8,081 nt of DNA from Ruminococcaceae bacterium UBA7067 (GTDB lineage Bacteria; Bacillota; Clostridia; Oscillospirales; Acutalibacteraceae). The position numbers and the translations under genes are program-made. Each line of letters starts with the position of its first letter. The stretch's first letter is position 1. The stretch spans positions 1,023 to 9,103 of the forward strand of contig DKZT01000063.1 in the NCBI GenBank assembly GCA_002493755.1, read 5' to 3'. Positions 1 to 5,945 of this stretch are shown one piece after another. The notes under the pieces were generated by a model, which saw only the letters and a program-made list of their open reading frames with translations, was not told the origin of the DNA and did no database searches.

Positions 1-985
1 TATGGGCTGGATGAACGATATGCTTCGCTATATGTCACTCGATCCGCTTTACCGTCCGTTCCACCACGACGCACTTACCTTCAGCTTTTTCTATGCATTC
101 TCCGAAAACTTCCTGCTTCCGATTTCACACGATGAGGTTGTTTACGGTAAATGCTCGCTTATAAATAAAATGCCGGGCGACTATGATATGAAGTTTGCGG
201 GTGTTCGTGCCTTTATCGCTTATATGATGATTCACCCGGGTAAAAAGCTCACCTTTATGGGCTCTGAAATCGGTCAGTTTGACGAGTGGGATTCTACAAG
301 CGAGCTTCAGTGGAATCTGCTTGACTTCCCGAAGCACCAGAAGCTGCACGATTTCTTCAAGGCAATCAACTTCTTCTATCTGGAGAATCCGCCGCTTTAT
401 GAGATTGACTTCTCGTGGGAGGGCTTCCAGTGGATTCACCACAACGACTACACCCAGAGCGTTCTTGCTTTCCAGCGTATTGACAAGAGCGGCAACAGAA
501 TAATCGGTGTCTGCAACTTCCAGCCGATGCTTCGTGAGGATTACTACATAGGCGTTCCGGACAACGGTGTTTATGCCGAGGTATTTAATACCGACGACGA
601 GCGTTTCGGCGGCTCGGGTATCACTAACGGTCAGCACATTGTATCAGACGGAGAAGAAATGCACGACCTCGACCAGTCTGTTAAGCTGACGCTTCCGCCG
701 ATGTCTGTTATGTACTTTAAGTGCATAGAGAAACTGCCGCCGAGACCGAAGAAGAAGAAAAAGACGGTCAAAGCTAAAAAGACAACGGGTGATAATGCTG
801 AGAAAAAAGAAACTGCTGCAGCAAAAAAGACAACAAAATCAACAAAAACAACAAAGACTGCTAAGACAGCAACCAAAACAACAAAAACAACAAAAACAAC
901 TAAATCGGTTAAGGCGGCTAAAGAAGCAGAAGTTCCCGAAGCGGAGAGCAAGGCGGAAAAAGCAGAAAGTAAGACGGAAGAATAA
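1..985 (+). CDS. glgB: 1,4-alpha-glucan branching enzyme GlgB, 5'-truncated by the window edge
   Basis: This enzyme cuts alpha-1,4 glucan chains and rejoins them through alpha-1,6 bonds, branching glycogen in the cytoplasm. Only the last 327 codons are present. Base 1 is the end of a codon, and the visible protein opens with MGWMNDMLRYM, an internal GlgB motif, so codon 1 here is not the true start. The SHDEVVYGK motif (visible residues 42-50) holds the conserved His-Asp of the GH13 active site. The nucleophile and acid/base residues lie upstream, outside the window. PGKKLTFMGSEIGQ (79-92) is also typical, and the C-terminal beta domain runs to about residue 243. After PPRP the protein continues for about 80 residues as a Lys/Thr/Ala/Glu-rich tail (245-327), which standard GlgB lacks. 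It is the first visible gene of the operon, 102 bp ahead of glgC. The family call is firm; the role of the tail is unknown. Confidence 0.95.
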   Translation, partial: MGWMNDMLRYMSLDPLYRPFHHDALTFSFFYAFSENFLLPISHDEVVYGKCSLINKMPGDYDMKFAGVRAFIAYMMIHPGKKLTFMGSEIGQFDEWDSTSELQWNLLDFPKHQKLHDFFKAINFFYLENPPLYEIDFSWEGFQWIHHNDYTQSVLAFQRIDKSGNRIIGVCNFQPMLREDYYIGVPDNGVYAEVFNTDDERFGGSGITNGQHIVSDGEEMHDLDQSVKLTLPPMSVMYFKCIEKLPPRPKKKKKTVKAKKTTGDNAEKKETAAAKKTTKSTKTTKTAKTATKTTKTTKTTKSVKAAKEAEVPEAESKAEKAESKTEE

Positions 986-1009
986 TATCTTACAGCTTAT
1001 AATATGCGA

Positions 1010-1038
1010 TTGCATTTTTTGAATTTTTGTATTATTAT
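1010..1038 (+). promoter_or_regulatory. Candidate sigma-A promoter upstream of glgC
   Basis: TTGCAT (1010-1015) and TATTAT (1033-1038) are separated by exactly 17 bases in the AT-rich spacer between glgB and glgC. The -10 matches consensus at 5 of 6 positions, the -35 at only 3 of 6. It could give glgC-glgD-glgA extra transcription independent of glgB. The spacer is so T-rich that a chance match is quite possible. Confidence 0.3.
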
Positions 1039-1044
1039 TAAATA

Positions 1045-1066
1045 GCGCTCGCAGACAAGAGAGCGC
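1045..1066 (+). other. Small stem-loop in the glgB-glgC spacer
   Basis: GCGCTC (1045-1050) pairs perfectly with GAGCGC (1061-1066) across a 10-base loop. The stem ends just before the glgC ribosome binding site AAGGAGGA (1072-1079). No T-run follows, so it is not an intrinsic terminator. It may protect or process the mRNA at the junction between the two genes. That role is inference. Confidence 0.3.
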
Positions 1067-1087
1067 AGTATAAGGAGGAAACAAATA

Positions 1088-2311
1088 ATGCAAAACTATC
1101 CTAAGCAAGAGGTAGTTGCTATGCTGCTCGCCGGAGGACAGGGAAGCAGACTGGGCGTTTTGACCCAGAATATTGCAAAGCCTGCAGTACCATTCGGCGG
1201 TAAGTACAGGATAATAGATTTTCCGCTGTCAAACTGCGTGAATTCCGGCATTGACGAGGTCGGTGTGCTCACACAGTATCAGCCGCTTGTGTTGAACGAG
1301 TATATCGGCACAGGACAGCCTTGGGATCTTGACGGTATATTTGAGGGAGTTCACTGCTTAAGCCCGTATCAGCAGATTAACGGCGCAGCGTGGTATTCCG
1401 GCACAGCAAACGCAATCTACCAGAATATTAACTACATAGATCGTTACAGACCGGAGTATGTTGTTATTCTTTCGGGCGATCACATCTACAAGATGGACTA
1501 TTCCAAAATGATTGCCGCGCATAAGAAGAACAATGCCGACTGCACAATAGCTTCAATTGACGTACCGCTTGCAGAAGCTTCACGTTTCGGTATTTTGAAT
1601 ACAAACCCTGACGGTTCAATTTATGAGTTTGACGAGAAGCCTGCCGTGCCAAAGAGCACAAACGCTTCTATGGGTATCTATGTTTTCACGTGGAGCAAGC
1701 TCCGCAAATATCTCATTGAGGACGCTGAAAATGAGAATTCAAGCAATGACTTCGGCAAGGATGTTCTCCCTGCTATGCTCAACGCAGGCGAGAGAATGTT
1801 CGCTTACCGCTTTGAGGGCTACTGGAAGGATGTCGGAACAATCGACAGCCTTTGGGAAGCTAATATGGATCTGCTCGACCCGAATGTACCTCTCGACTTG
1901 AGCGGTGAAAAGGACAAGATTTATTCAAGAAATCCTGTTATGCCGCCTCAGTATATTTCACAGACAGCTAAAATTCAGAATGCCCTTGTAGCTGACGGCT
2001 GCAATATTTACGGCGAGGTTGAATTTTCGGTGCTGTTTGCAGGCGTAACGGTAGGCGTAGGCGCAGTTGTAAAGGATTCTATTATAATGCCTGGCGCTGT
2101 AATTGAGGACAATGCGGTGATTCAGTACGCTATAATCGGCGAGAACGCGCACATAGGCAGCGGCGCTGTTGTCGGCAAGCGTCCTGAAGAGGTTGAGGAC
2201 AAGGAGCAGTGGGGCATCGCCGTTGTAGGCGGCAACCTTAAGGTTGGCAAAAACGCTGTTGTAGTTCCTAAAGAAATGATATACAATGACATAGAGGGGG
2301 AGGGTGAGTAA
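1088..2311 (+). CDS. glgC: Glucose-1-phosphate adenylyltransferase, catalytic subunit GlgC
   Basis: It makes ADP-glucose and pyrophosphate from ATP and glucose-1-phosphate, the committed step of bacterial glycogen synthesis. At 407 residues it is close to the family's usual length. The N-terminal nucleotidyltransferase domain has the signature GGQGSRL (16-22), KPAVPFGGKYRIIDF (31-45), the catalytic aspartate D131 in LSGDHIYKMDY, and the glucose-1-phosphate lysine K184 in FDEKP. The C-terminal part (about 290-395) is a left-handed beta-helix with hexapeptide-like repeats. The start is supported by AAGGAGGA 8 bases upstream. The stop overlaps the glgD start by one base (TAATG), so the two are translationally coupled. 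At the position of the E. coli fructose-1,6-bisphosphate lysine K39 this protein has N28 (TQNIAKPAV against TNKRAKPAV), consistent with different allosteric control. The function is very secure. Confidence 0.97.
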   Translation: MQNYPKQEVVAMLLAGGQGSRLGVLTQNIAKPAVPFGGKYRIIDFPLSNCVNSGIDEVGVLTQYQPLVLNEYIGTGQPWDLDGIFEGVHCLSPYQQINGAAWYSGTANAIYQNINYIDRYRPEYVVILSGDHIYKMDYSKMIAAHKKNNADCTIASIDVPLAEASRFGILNTNPDGSIYEFDEKPAVPKSTNASMGIYVFTWSKLRKYLIEDAENENSSNDFGKDVLPAMLNAGERMFAYRFEGYWKDVGTIDSLWEANMDLLDPNVPLDLSGEKDKIYSRNPVMPPQYISQTAKIQNALVADGCNIYGEVEFSVLFAGVTVGVGAVVKDSIIMPGAVIEDNAVIQYAIIGENAHIGSGAVVGKRPEEVEDKEQWGIAVVGGNLKVGKNAVVVPKEMIYNDIEGEGE

Positions 2312-3438
2312 TGAAAGGAACAAACATTTTAGGATTGGTTTTTCCTAATATCAACGATATATGCATACCCGAGCTTACCTCTAAGAGAGCAATCGGCTCT
2401 ATTCCTTTCGGCGGAAAGTACAGGCTCATTGACTTCACACTTTCAAACTTTGTAAACTCAGGCATTGATAAGGTCGGAGTTGTAGCCGAAAAGAAGTTTG
2501 CGTCCCTTATGGATCATCTTGGCTCAGGCAAGGCTTGGGATTTGTCAAAGCGCCGCGGCGGTCTTACAATACTGTCACCGTACAGTATGGGCGCAGACAG
2601 CTTTACAACAACCGTTGAGTGTATGTATAATATGAGAGGCTTTGTTGAAAAGGCTAAGGAAGAGTATGTGCTTCTGACAACAAGCAACAATATTTTTAAC
2701 TGCGACTACACCAAGATGATTGAGCAGCATATGAATACAAACGCCGACATAACCCTTATGTATGTTCACGGCAAGATTTCAAAGGGAGCTGCCGCACCTC
2801 TTGTTATTACAACCGACACAGACAACAAGATAACCGATATGGTTATCAATCCCCGTGTTGAAAACTCAGGAGAGGTTGAGTGCGACTATCTTTTCTCATC
2901 AGCCTTTATGAAAAAAGAGCTTTTCCTCGATTTGCTGGTTGACTGCGTAAGCATAAATGCGCTTGATTTCAGACGTAATTTTATTCTTGATAATTACAAA
3001 AGATTCAATGTTTACGGCTATGAGTTTACAGGCTACTACTCGGCAATAACCTCTATTGACACATACTTCAAGTCGAATATGTCGCTTATGAACCCGCTGG
3101 TAAGAGCTGATTTATTCAATGTTGACAGACCGATTTTCACAAAGGTCCGTGACGATATGCCGAGCAAATACGGTCTTGGCTCGTCTGTTAAAAACTCACT
3201 CATTGCGCAGGGCTGCGTAATAGAGGGCGAGGTTGAAAACAGCATTATTTCAAAGGGCGTTCACATCGGCAAGGGCGCAAAGGTTGAAAACTGCATTATT
3301 ATGCAGGATACTAAGATTGGCGAAAATGCCGGCTTAAGTTATGTTATCTGCGACAAGGATGTTGTTATTAAAAACGGCAGAGCTCTCATGGGCTATGACA
3401 CATATCCGATTTACATTGCCAAGGATAATATTGTTTGA
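2311..3438 (+). CDS. glgD: GlgD, degenerate partner subunit of glucose-1-phosphate adenylyltransferase
   Basis: GlgD is a GlgC paralogue found in Firmicutes, where it assembles with GlgC and raises or modulates its activity. The 375-residue protein keeps the fold, seen in FGGKYRLIDFTLSNFVNSGI (33-52) and a C-terminal beta-helix (about 292-355). It lacks the key residues. The GGxGxRL nucleotide loop is gone: the N-terminus reads GLVFPNINDICIPELTSKRA. The position of GlgC's catalytic Asp is N126 (TSNNIFNCDY), and no FDEKP lysine motif is present. The start overlaps the glgC stop, and a GA-rich ribosome binding site (about 2296-2304) lies inside the last glgC codons. These are the expected features of a GlgD rather than decay of a second glgC: the frame is intact and the gene sits in its usual place. 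A non-catalytic role is inferred from the missing residues. Confidence 0.93.
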   Translation: MKGTNILGLVFPNINDICIPELTSKRAIGSIPFGGKYRLIDFTLSNFVNSGIDKVGVVAEKKFASLMDHLGSGKAWDLSKRRGGLTILSPYSMGADSFTTTVECMYNMRGFVEKAKEEYVLLTTSNNIFNCDYTKMIEQHMNTNADITLMYVHGKISKGAAAPLVITTDTDNKITDMVINPRVENSGEVECDYLFSSAFMKKELFLDLLVDCVSINALDFRRNFILDNYKRFNVYGYEFTGYYSAITSIDTYFKSNMSLMNPLVRADLFNVDRPIFTKVRDDMPSKYGLGSSVKNSLIAQGCVIEGEVENSIISKGVHIGKGAKVENCIIMQDTKIGENAGLSYVICDKDVVIKNGRALMGYDTYPIYIAKDNIV

Positions 3439-3464
3439 TTTATTCAGATTGGAGATAATTTTAT

Positions 3465-4901
3465 ATGAGAGTTCTTTATTGCACAAGCGAATCAAATCCC
3501 TTTGCAGGCTCGGGCGGTCTTGCGGACGTTGCAGGCGCAGGCTCGCTGCCGAAGGCGCTTAAGGAAAAGGGAGTTGACTGTCGTGTTGTAATGCCGCTTT
3601 ACGGCGATATTCCGTACGGTCTTAAGCAGCAGATGCGCTACATAACAAACTTCACTGTTTCTGTTGGCTGGAGAAGCCAGTACTGCGGCGTATTTGAGTG
3701 CTACTATAATGACATTGTTTATTACTTCATAGACAATGAGTATTACTTCAAGCGCAGCGGACTTTACGGCTTCTATGATGATGCAGAGCGCTTTGCGTTC
3801 TTCTCAAGAGCAATTATGGAGATGCTTCCGAGGGTTAATTTCCACCCAGACATTCTCCAGTGCAACGACTGGCAGACAGCGCTTGTGCCTACATATTACT
3901 ATATGTTTTATTGCCACAATCCGTGGTATCACAATATCAAGAGTGTTTTCACAATTCACAACATCCAGTATCAGGGAATGTACGGCTGGGAGGTTAACAC
4001 GGAGTGTGTTGGTGTTCCTGCCGACAGAACCAAGCTGCTAGAGCAGGACGGCAAGCTTAACTTTGTTAAGGGCGCTATCGAAACCTCAACAAGAGTTACA
4101 ACGGTTAGCCCGTCCTACGCAAATGAAATTCTGAATCCCTGGTTCTCACACGGACTTGATACGATTCTTCGCCGTCGTCAGTACAAGCTTTGCGGAATCC
4201 TGAACGGCATTGACAACGCAAGCTACAACCCTGAAAACGACATTCAGCTTTACGCTCATTATTCTGCCAATGATTTGCGCGGCAAGGCATTCTGCAAGAG
4301 TGCATTGCAGGAGCGTTTGAATCTTGAACGCCGCAGTGACCCGCCGATTATTGCAATGGTAACAAGACTTGTAGGACATAAGGGCCTTGATCTTGTAAGA
4401 CTTTCGCTTGATGAGATTATGTGCGACCACGATGTTCAGTTTGTAATTCTCGGCTCAGGCGACAAGGAATATGAGGACTTCTTTGCATATATGCAGAGAA
4501 AATATCCGGGCAGATTTTGCTTCTGTCACGGCTATATTCCGGAGCTTGCAAGAAAGATTTACTCAGGCTCGGATATATTCCTTATGCCGTCTAAGAGTGA
4601 GCCTTGCGGCCTTTCACAGATGATTGCCCTGCGCTACGGCTCAATCCCTGTTGTAAGAGAAACAGGCGGCTTGCGTGATTCAATTCACGACAGTATGGAC
4701 GGCTACGGCAACGGCTTTACATTTGCGAAGTATGAGGCTTACGATATGGTTCAGGCTCTTAAGCGTGCTATCAACGGCTACTGGAACAAAGACGGCTGGT
4801 CACAGCTTGTAAAGCGTGCAATGTGGAGTGATAACAGCTGGGCTCGTTCAGCTCAGGACTACCTCAATGTTTACAATGATACAATAAACAACTGGAATTA
4901 A
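3465..4901 (+). CDS. glgA: Glycogen synthase GlgA (ADP-glucose dependent, GT5)
   Basis: It transfers glucose from ADP-glucose to the non-reducing end of growing alpha-1,4 glucan. The 478 residues match the usual length and form two Rossmann domains (about 1-240 and 250-470). Visible motifs are GGLADV (17-22), NDWQTAL (134-140), TIHNIQYQG (163-171), the phosphate-binding R301 and K306 in TRLVGHKG, E379 in SEPCGLSQM, and ETGGLRD (399-405). The start has GGAGA nine bases upstream and lies 26 bp after glgD, so the gene is the operon's last. Two oddities stand out at the donor loop. The lysine of the classic KTGGL motif is replaced by glycine (G15, GSGGL). An extra Ala-Gly (residues 23-26 read AGAG) comes from a GCAGGC duplication. 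Everything else looks functional. A terminator follows 26 bp after the stop. Confidence 0.96.
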   Translation: MRVLYCTSESNPFAGSGGLADVAGAGSLPKALKEKGVDCRVVMPLYGDIPYGLKQQMRYITNFTVSVGWRSQYCGVFECYYNDIVYYFIDNEYYFKRSGLYGFYDDAERFAFFSRAIMEMLPRVNFHPDILQCNDWQTALVPTYYYMFYCHNPWYHNIKSVFTIHNIQYQGMYGWEVNTECVGVPADRTKLLEQDGKLNFVKGAIETSTRVTTVSPSYANEILNPWFSHGLDTILRRRQYKLCGILNGIDNASYNPENDIQLYAHYSANDLRGKAFCKSALQERLNLERRSDPPIIAMVTRLVGHKGLDLVRLSLDEIMCDHDVQFVILGSGDKEYEDFFAYMQRKYPGRFCFCHGYIPELARKIYSGSDIFLMPSKSEPCGLSQMIALRYGSIPVVRETGGLRDSIHDSMDGYGNGFTFAKYEAYDMVQALKRAINGYWNKDGWSQLVKRAMWSDNSWARSAQDYLNVYNDTINNWN

Positions 4902-4927
4902 TTTAAGCAAATAAATCATATAATTAT

Positions 4928-4961
4928 AAAAGCAGATGCTCACAGTCGGGCATCTGCTTTT
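4928..4961 (+). terminator. Intrinsic terminator of the glg operon, probably bidirectional
   Basis: AAAAGCAGATGC (4928-4939) pairs perfectly with GCATCTGCTTTT (4950-4961), giving a 12-bp stem and a 10-base loop, 26 bp after the glgA stop. The stem's own A and T flanks give a short U-run in either direction. It could therefore also stop leftward transcription from the convergent phosphatase gene, which has no other clear terminator. Confidence 0.85.
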
Positions 4962-4966
4962 AAATT

Positions 4967-5008
4967 TAGAGTGGAGAGTGGAGAGTGAAGAGTGAAGAGT
5001 GGAGAGTG
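4967..5008. repeat. Array of six 7-bp tandem units, left arm
   Basis: Six consecutive 7-bp units run without gaps: TAGAGTG, GAGAGTG, GAGAGTG, AAGAGTG, AAGAGTG, GAGAGTG. Their consensus is (G/A)AGAGTG. The array begins only 6 bp after the glg terminator. It is the reverse complement in character of the array at 5213-5254, which also has six 7-bp units. The two arrays bracket the palindromic element between them. Confidence 0.85.
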
Positions 5009-5018
5009 GATTTGAAAC

Positions 5019-5164
5019 GAGGCAGAAAATGTTCGTAGGGAACGGTCATGACCGTTCCGGGATAGTAGCAGTTATTACGATTTTACGCAAAATTCGTATA
5101 GAACATAACATTTATCAAAGCGAACCGGAACAGGCAAGCCGGTTCCCTACGTACTCTCTGCCTT
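5019..5164. mobile_element. MITE-like palindromic element with terminal inverted repeats, no coding capacity
   Basis: The ends are imperfect inverted repeats. The left reads GAGGCAGA... followed by CGTAGGGAAC (5019-5043). The right, read on the other strand, is AAGGCAGA... followed by CGTAGGGAAC (5142-5164). Inside the left end is a perfect 20-bp palindrome, GGAACGGTCATGACCGTTCC (5039-5058). Inside the right end is a matching near-palindrome (5127-5146). A third, bulged hairpin sits centrally (TACGA at 5076-5080 with TCGTA at 5094-5098). No gene, transposase or start-plus-RBS is visible here. The rest of the gene-free stretch 4962-5272 holds the two flanking 7-bp arrays and, at 5191-5203, a small hairpin GCCGC-AAA-GCGGC. 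A related copy starts at 8007, which shows that the sequence is dispersed. Mobility is inferred from structure and copy number only. Confidence 0.6.
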
Positions 5165-5212
5165 GTAACGAGTATTACTTAATTCAAAGAGCCGCAAAGC
5201 GGCGACAACATT

Positions 5213-5254
5213 CTCTTCACTCTTCACTCTTCACTCTTAACTCCCCACTCTTAA
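5213..5254. repeat. Array of six 7-bp tandem units, right arm (inverted)
   Basis: Units are CTCTTCA three times, then CTCTTAA, CTCCCCA and CTCTTAA, all in one uninterrupted 7-bp register. Read on the other strand they match the (G/A)AGAGTG units of the left array. Past 5254 the pattern decays into CTTCAAAA, CTCCAAAA and CTCTAAA, with roughly 8-bp spacing. These run to about 5280 and into the 3' end of the phosphatase gene. Confidence 0.85.
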
Positions 5255-5272
5255 CTTCAAAACTCCAAAACT

Positions 5273-5728
5273 CTAAACTCTTTTCATATGCTCAAGCAAG
5301 CCTCGGCAGCCTCGCACAATATCGCTGTATGTTACATCAAAATTGCCTGTGTACCAAGGGTCGGCTATGTCACCGCCGCCGGGTGTGAAATCGAGTAGCT
5401 TGTGTATTTTCTGCTTATCGTCATTTTTGATTATGCGCCGCAGGTTACGCATATTAAGGCTGTCCATCACGATTATATAGTCGTACCTCTCGTAATCTGC
5501 CGCCTTGATTTGCACGGCTCGCTTGCCCTCGCACGAAATTCCGTTTTCGTTGAGCTTTCGCCTTGTACCGGGGTGAACGGGGTTGCCTATTTCCTCGGTG
5601 CTTGTTGCGGCAGACGAAATATAAAACTCATCGTGCAGACCTGCTTTATCGACCATATCCTGCATAACAAACTGCGCCATAGGAGAGCGGCAGATATTGC
5701 CGTGACACACGAACATAATTTTTGTCAT
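5273..5728 (-). CDS. Low-molecular-weight protein tyrosine phosphatase
   Basis: A cytoplasmic phosphatase of 151 residues, the typical family size, that removes phosphate from tyrosine (in some bacteria arginine) residues. The P-loop is at the N-terminus: C8-H-G-N-I-C-R14-S15 fits CX5R(S/T), with C8 the nucleophile. The general-acid loop DPWY is at residues 123-126. DPWY and the missing second cysteine relay of arsenate reductases favour a phosphatase over ArsC. The start at 5728 has GGAGG 11 bases upstream on the - strand, under an extended -10 promoter (5777-5805). No tyrosine kinase or exopolysaccharide gene is in the window, so the substrate is unknown. The last codons (Arg-Val-stop, 5273-5281) coincide with the degenerate repeat CTCTAAACTC, so the C-terminus may have been remodelled by the repeat. 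The gene converges on the glg operon. Confidence 0.93.
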   Translation of the reverse strand: MTKIMFVCHGNICRSPMAQFVMQDMVDKAGLHDEFYISSAATSTEEIGNPVHPGTRRKLNENGISCEGKRAVQIKAADYERYDYIIVMDSLNMRNLRRIIKNDDKQKIHKLLDFTPGGGDIADPWYTGNFDVTYSDIVRGCRGLLEHMKRV

Positions 5729-5776
5729 ATTATATTAAACCTCCGCTTAGAAACTTGAAATAAATTTTCATATCAG

Positions 5777-5805
5777 AGTATACCAAAGGATGAGGATTTG
5801 TTCAA
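5777..5805 (-). promoter_or_regulatory. Extended -10 promoter for the tyrosine phosphatase gene
   Basis: On the - strand, TTGAAC (5805-5800) is followed after 17 bases by TATACT (5782-5777). TGG directly precedes the -10, giving the TGn extension. The -10 matches consensus at 5 of 6 positions and the -35 at 4 of 6. It lies about 50 bp upstream of the start codon, with GGAGG in between. Confidence 0.6.
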
Positions 5806-5885
5806 CTGCCTGCTCTGTCAATTTTTATATTTTGCGTTAAAAACTCGTGTAAAGACTACAAATTTTATCAAATATACTGTTTTTA

Positions 5886-5914
5886 TTTACAAAATCAGTG
5901 TAGTGTTATAGAAT
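5886..5914 (+). promoter_or_regulatory. Sigma-A type promoter for the 5946-7153 gene pair
   Basis: TTTACA (5886-5891) and TAGAAT (5909-5914) are separated by 17 bases, and each matches consensus at 5 of 6 positions. Transcription would start near 5921, leaving a leader of about 25 bases with GGAGGT at 5933-5938 before the ATG at 5946. The short leader leaves no room for a riboswitch. Confidence 0.65.
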
Positions 5915-5945
5915 GTATCTATAAATAAACACGGAGGTAATAAAA

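Noticed and set aside
631..951. Open frame on the - strand encoding a very hydrophobic Val/Phe-rich protein
   Set aside because: It is the antisense image of the Lys/Thr codons of the GlgB tail (AAA and ACA read backwards give Phe and Cys/Val-type codons). It has no ribosome binding site and overlaps a certain gene.
2311..3438. Decayed second copy of glgC (pseudogene)
   Set aside because: The frame is intact, translationally coupled, and matches the known GlgD subunit, in which the active-site residues are normally absent.
5039..5058. Perfect 20-bp palindrome as a repressor operator
   Set aside because: It does not overlap any promoter and recurs at 8027-8046 in an unrelated place as part of a dispersed element.
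4967..5254. Possible CRISPR array
   Set aside because: Units are 7 bp and contiguous, with no unique spacers of 25-40 bp and no cas genes nearby.
4999..5388. + strand open frame of 129 codons spanning the repeat region
   Set aside because: It reads through tandem repeats and palindromes into the antisense of the phosphatase. It has a repeat-derived, low-complexity sequence and no family resemblance.
5273..5728. Arsenate reductase (ArsC) instead of a tyrosine phosphatase
   Set aside because: The fold is shared, but DPWY is kept, the C-terminal cysteine pair of thioredoxin-linked ArsC is not evident, and no ars genes are nearby.
5402..5758. + strand open frame opposite the tyrosine phosphatase
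   Set aside because: It is antisense to a gene with intact CX5RS and DPWY motifs and lacks a ribosome binding site.
5729..5945. Riboswitch or small RNA in the divergent spacer
   Set aside because: The promoter at 5886-5914 leaves a leader of only about 25 bases. The rest is AT-rich, with no stable fold or conserved motif I could recognise.
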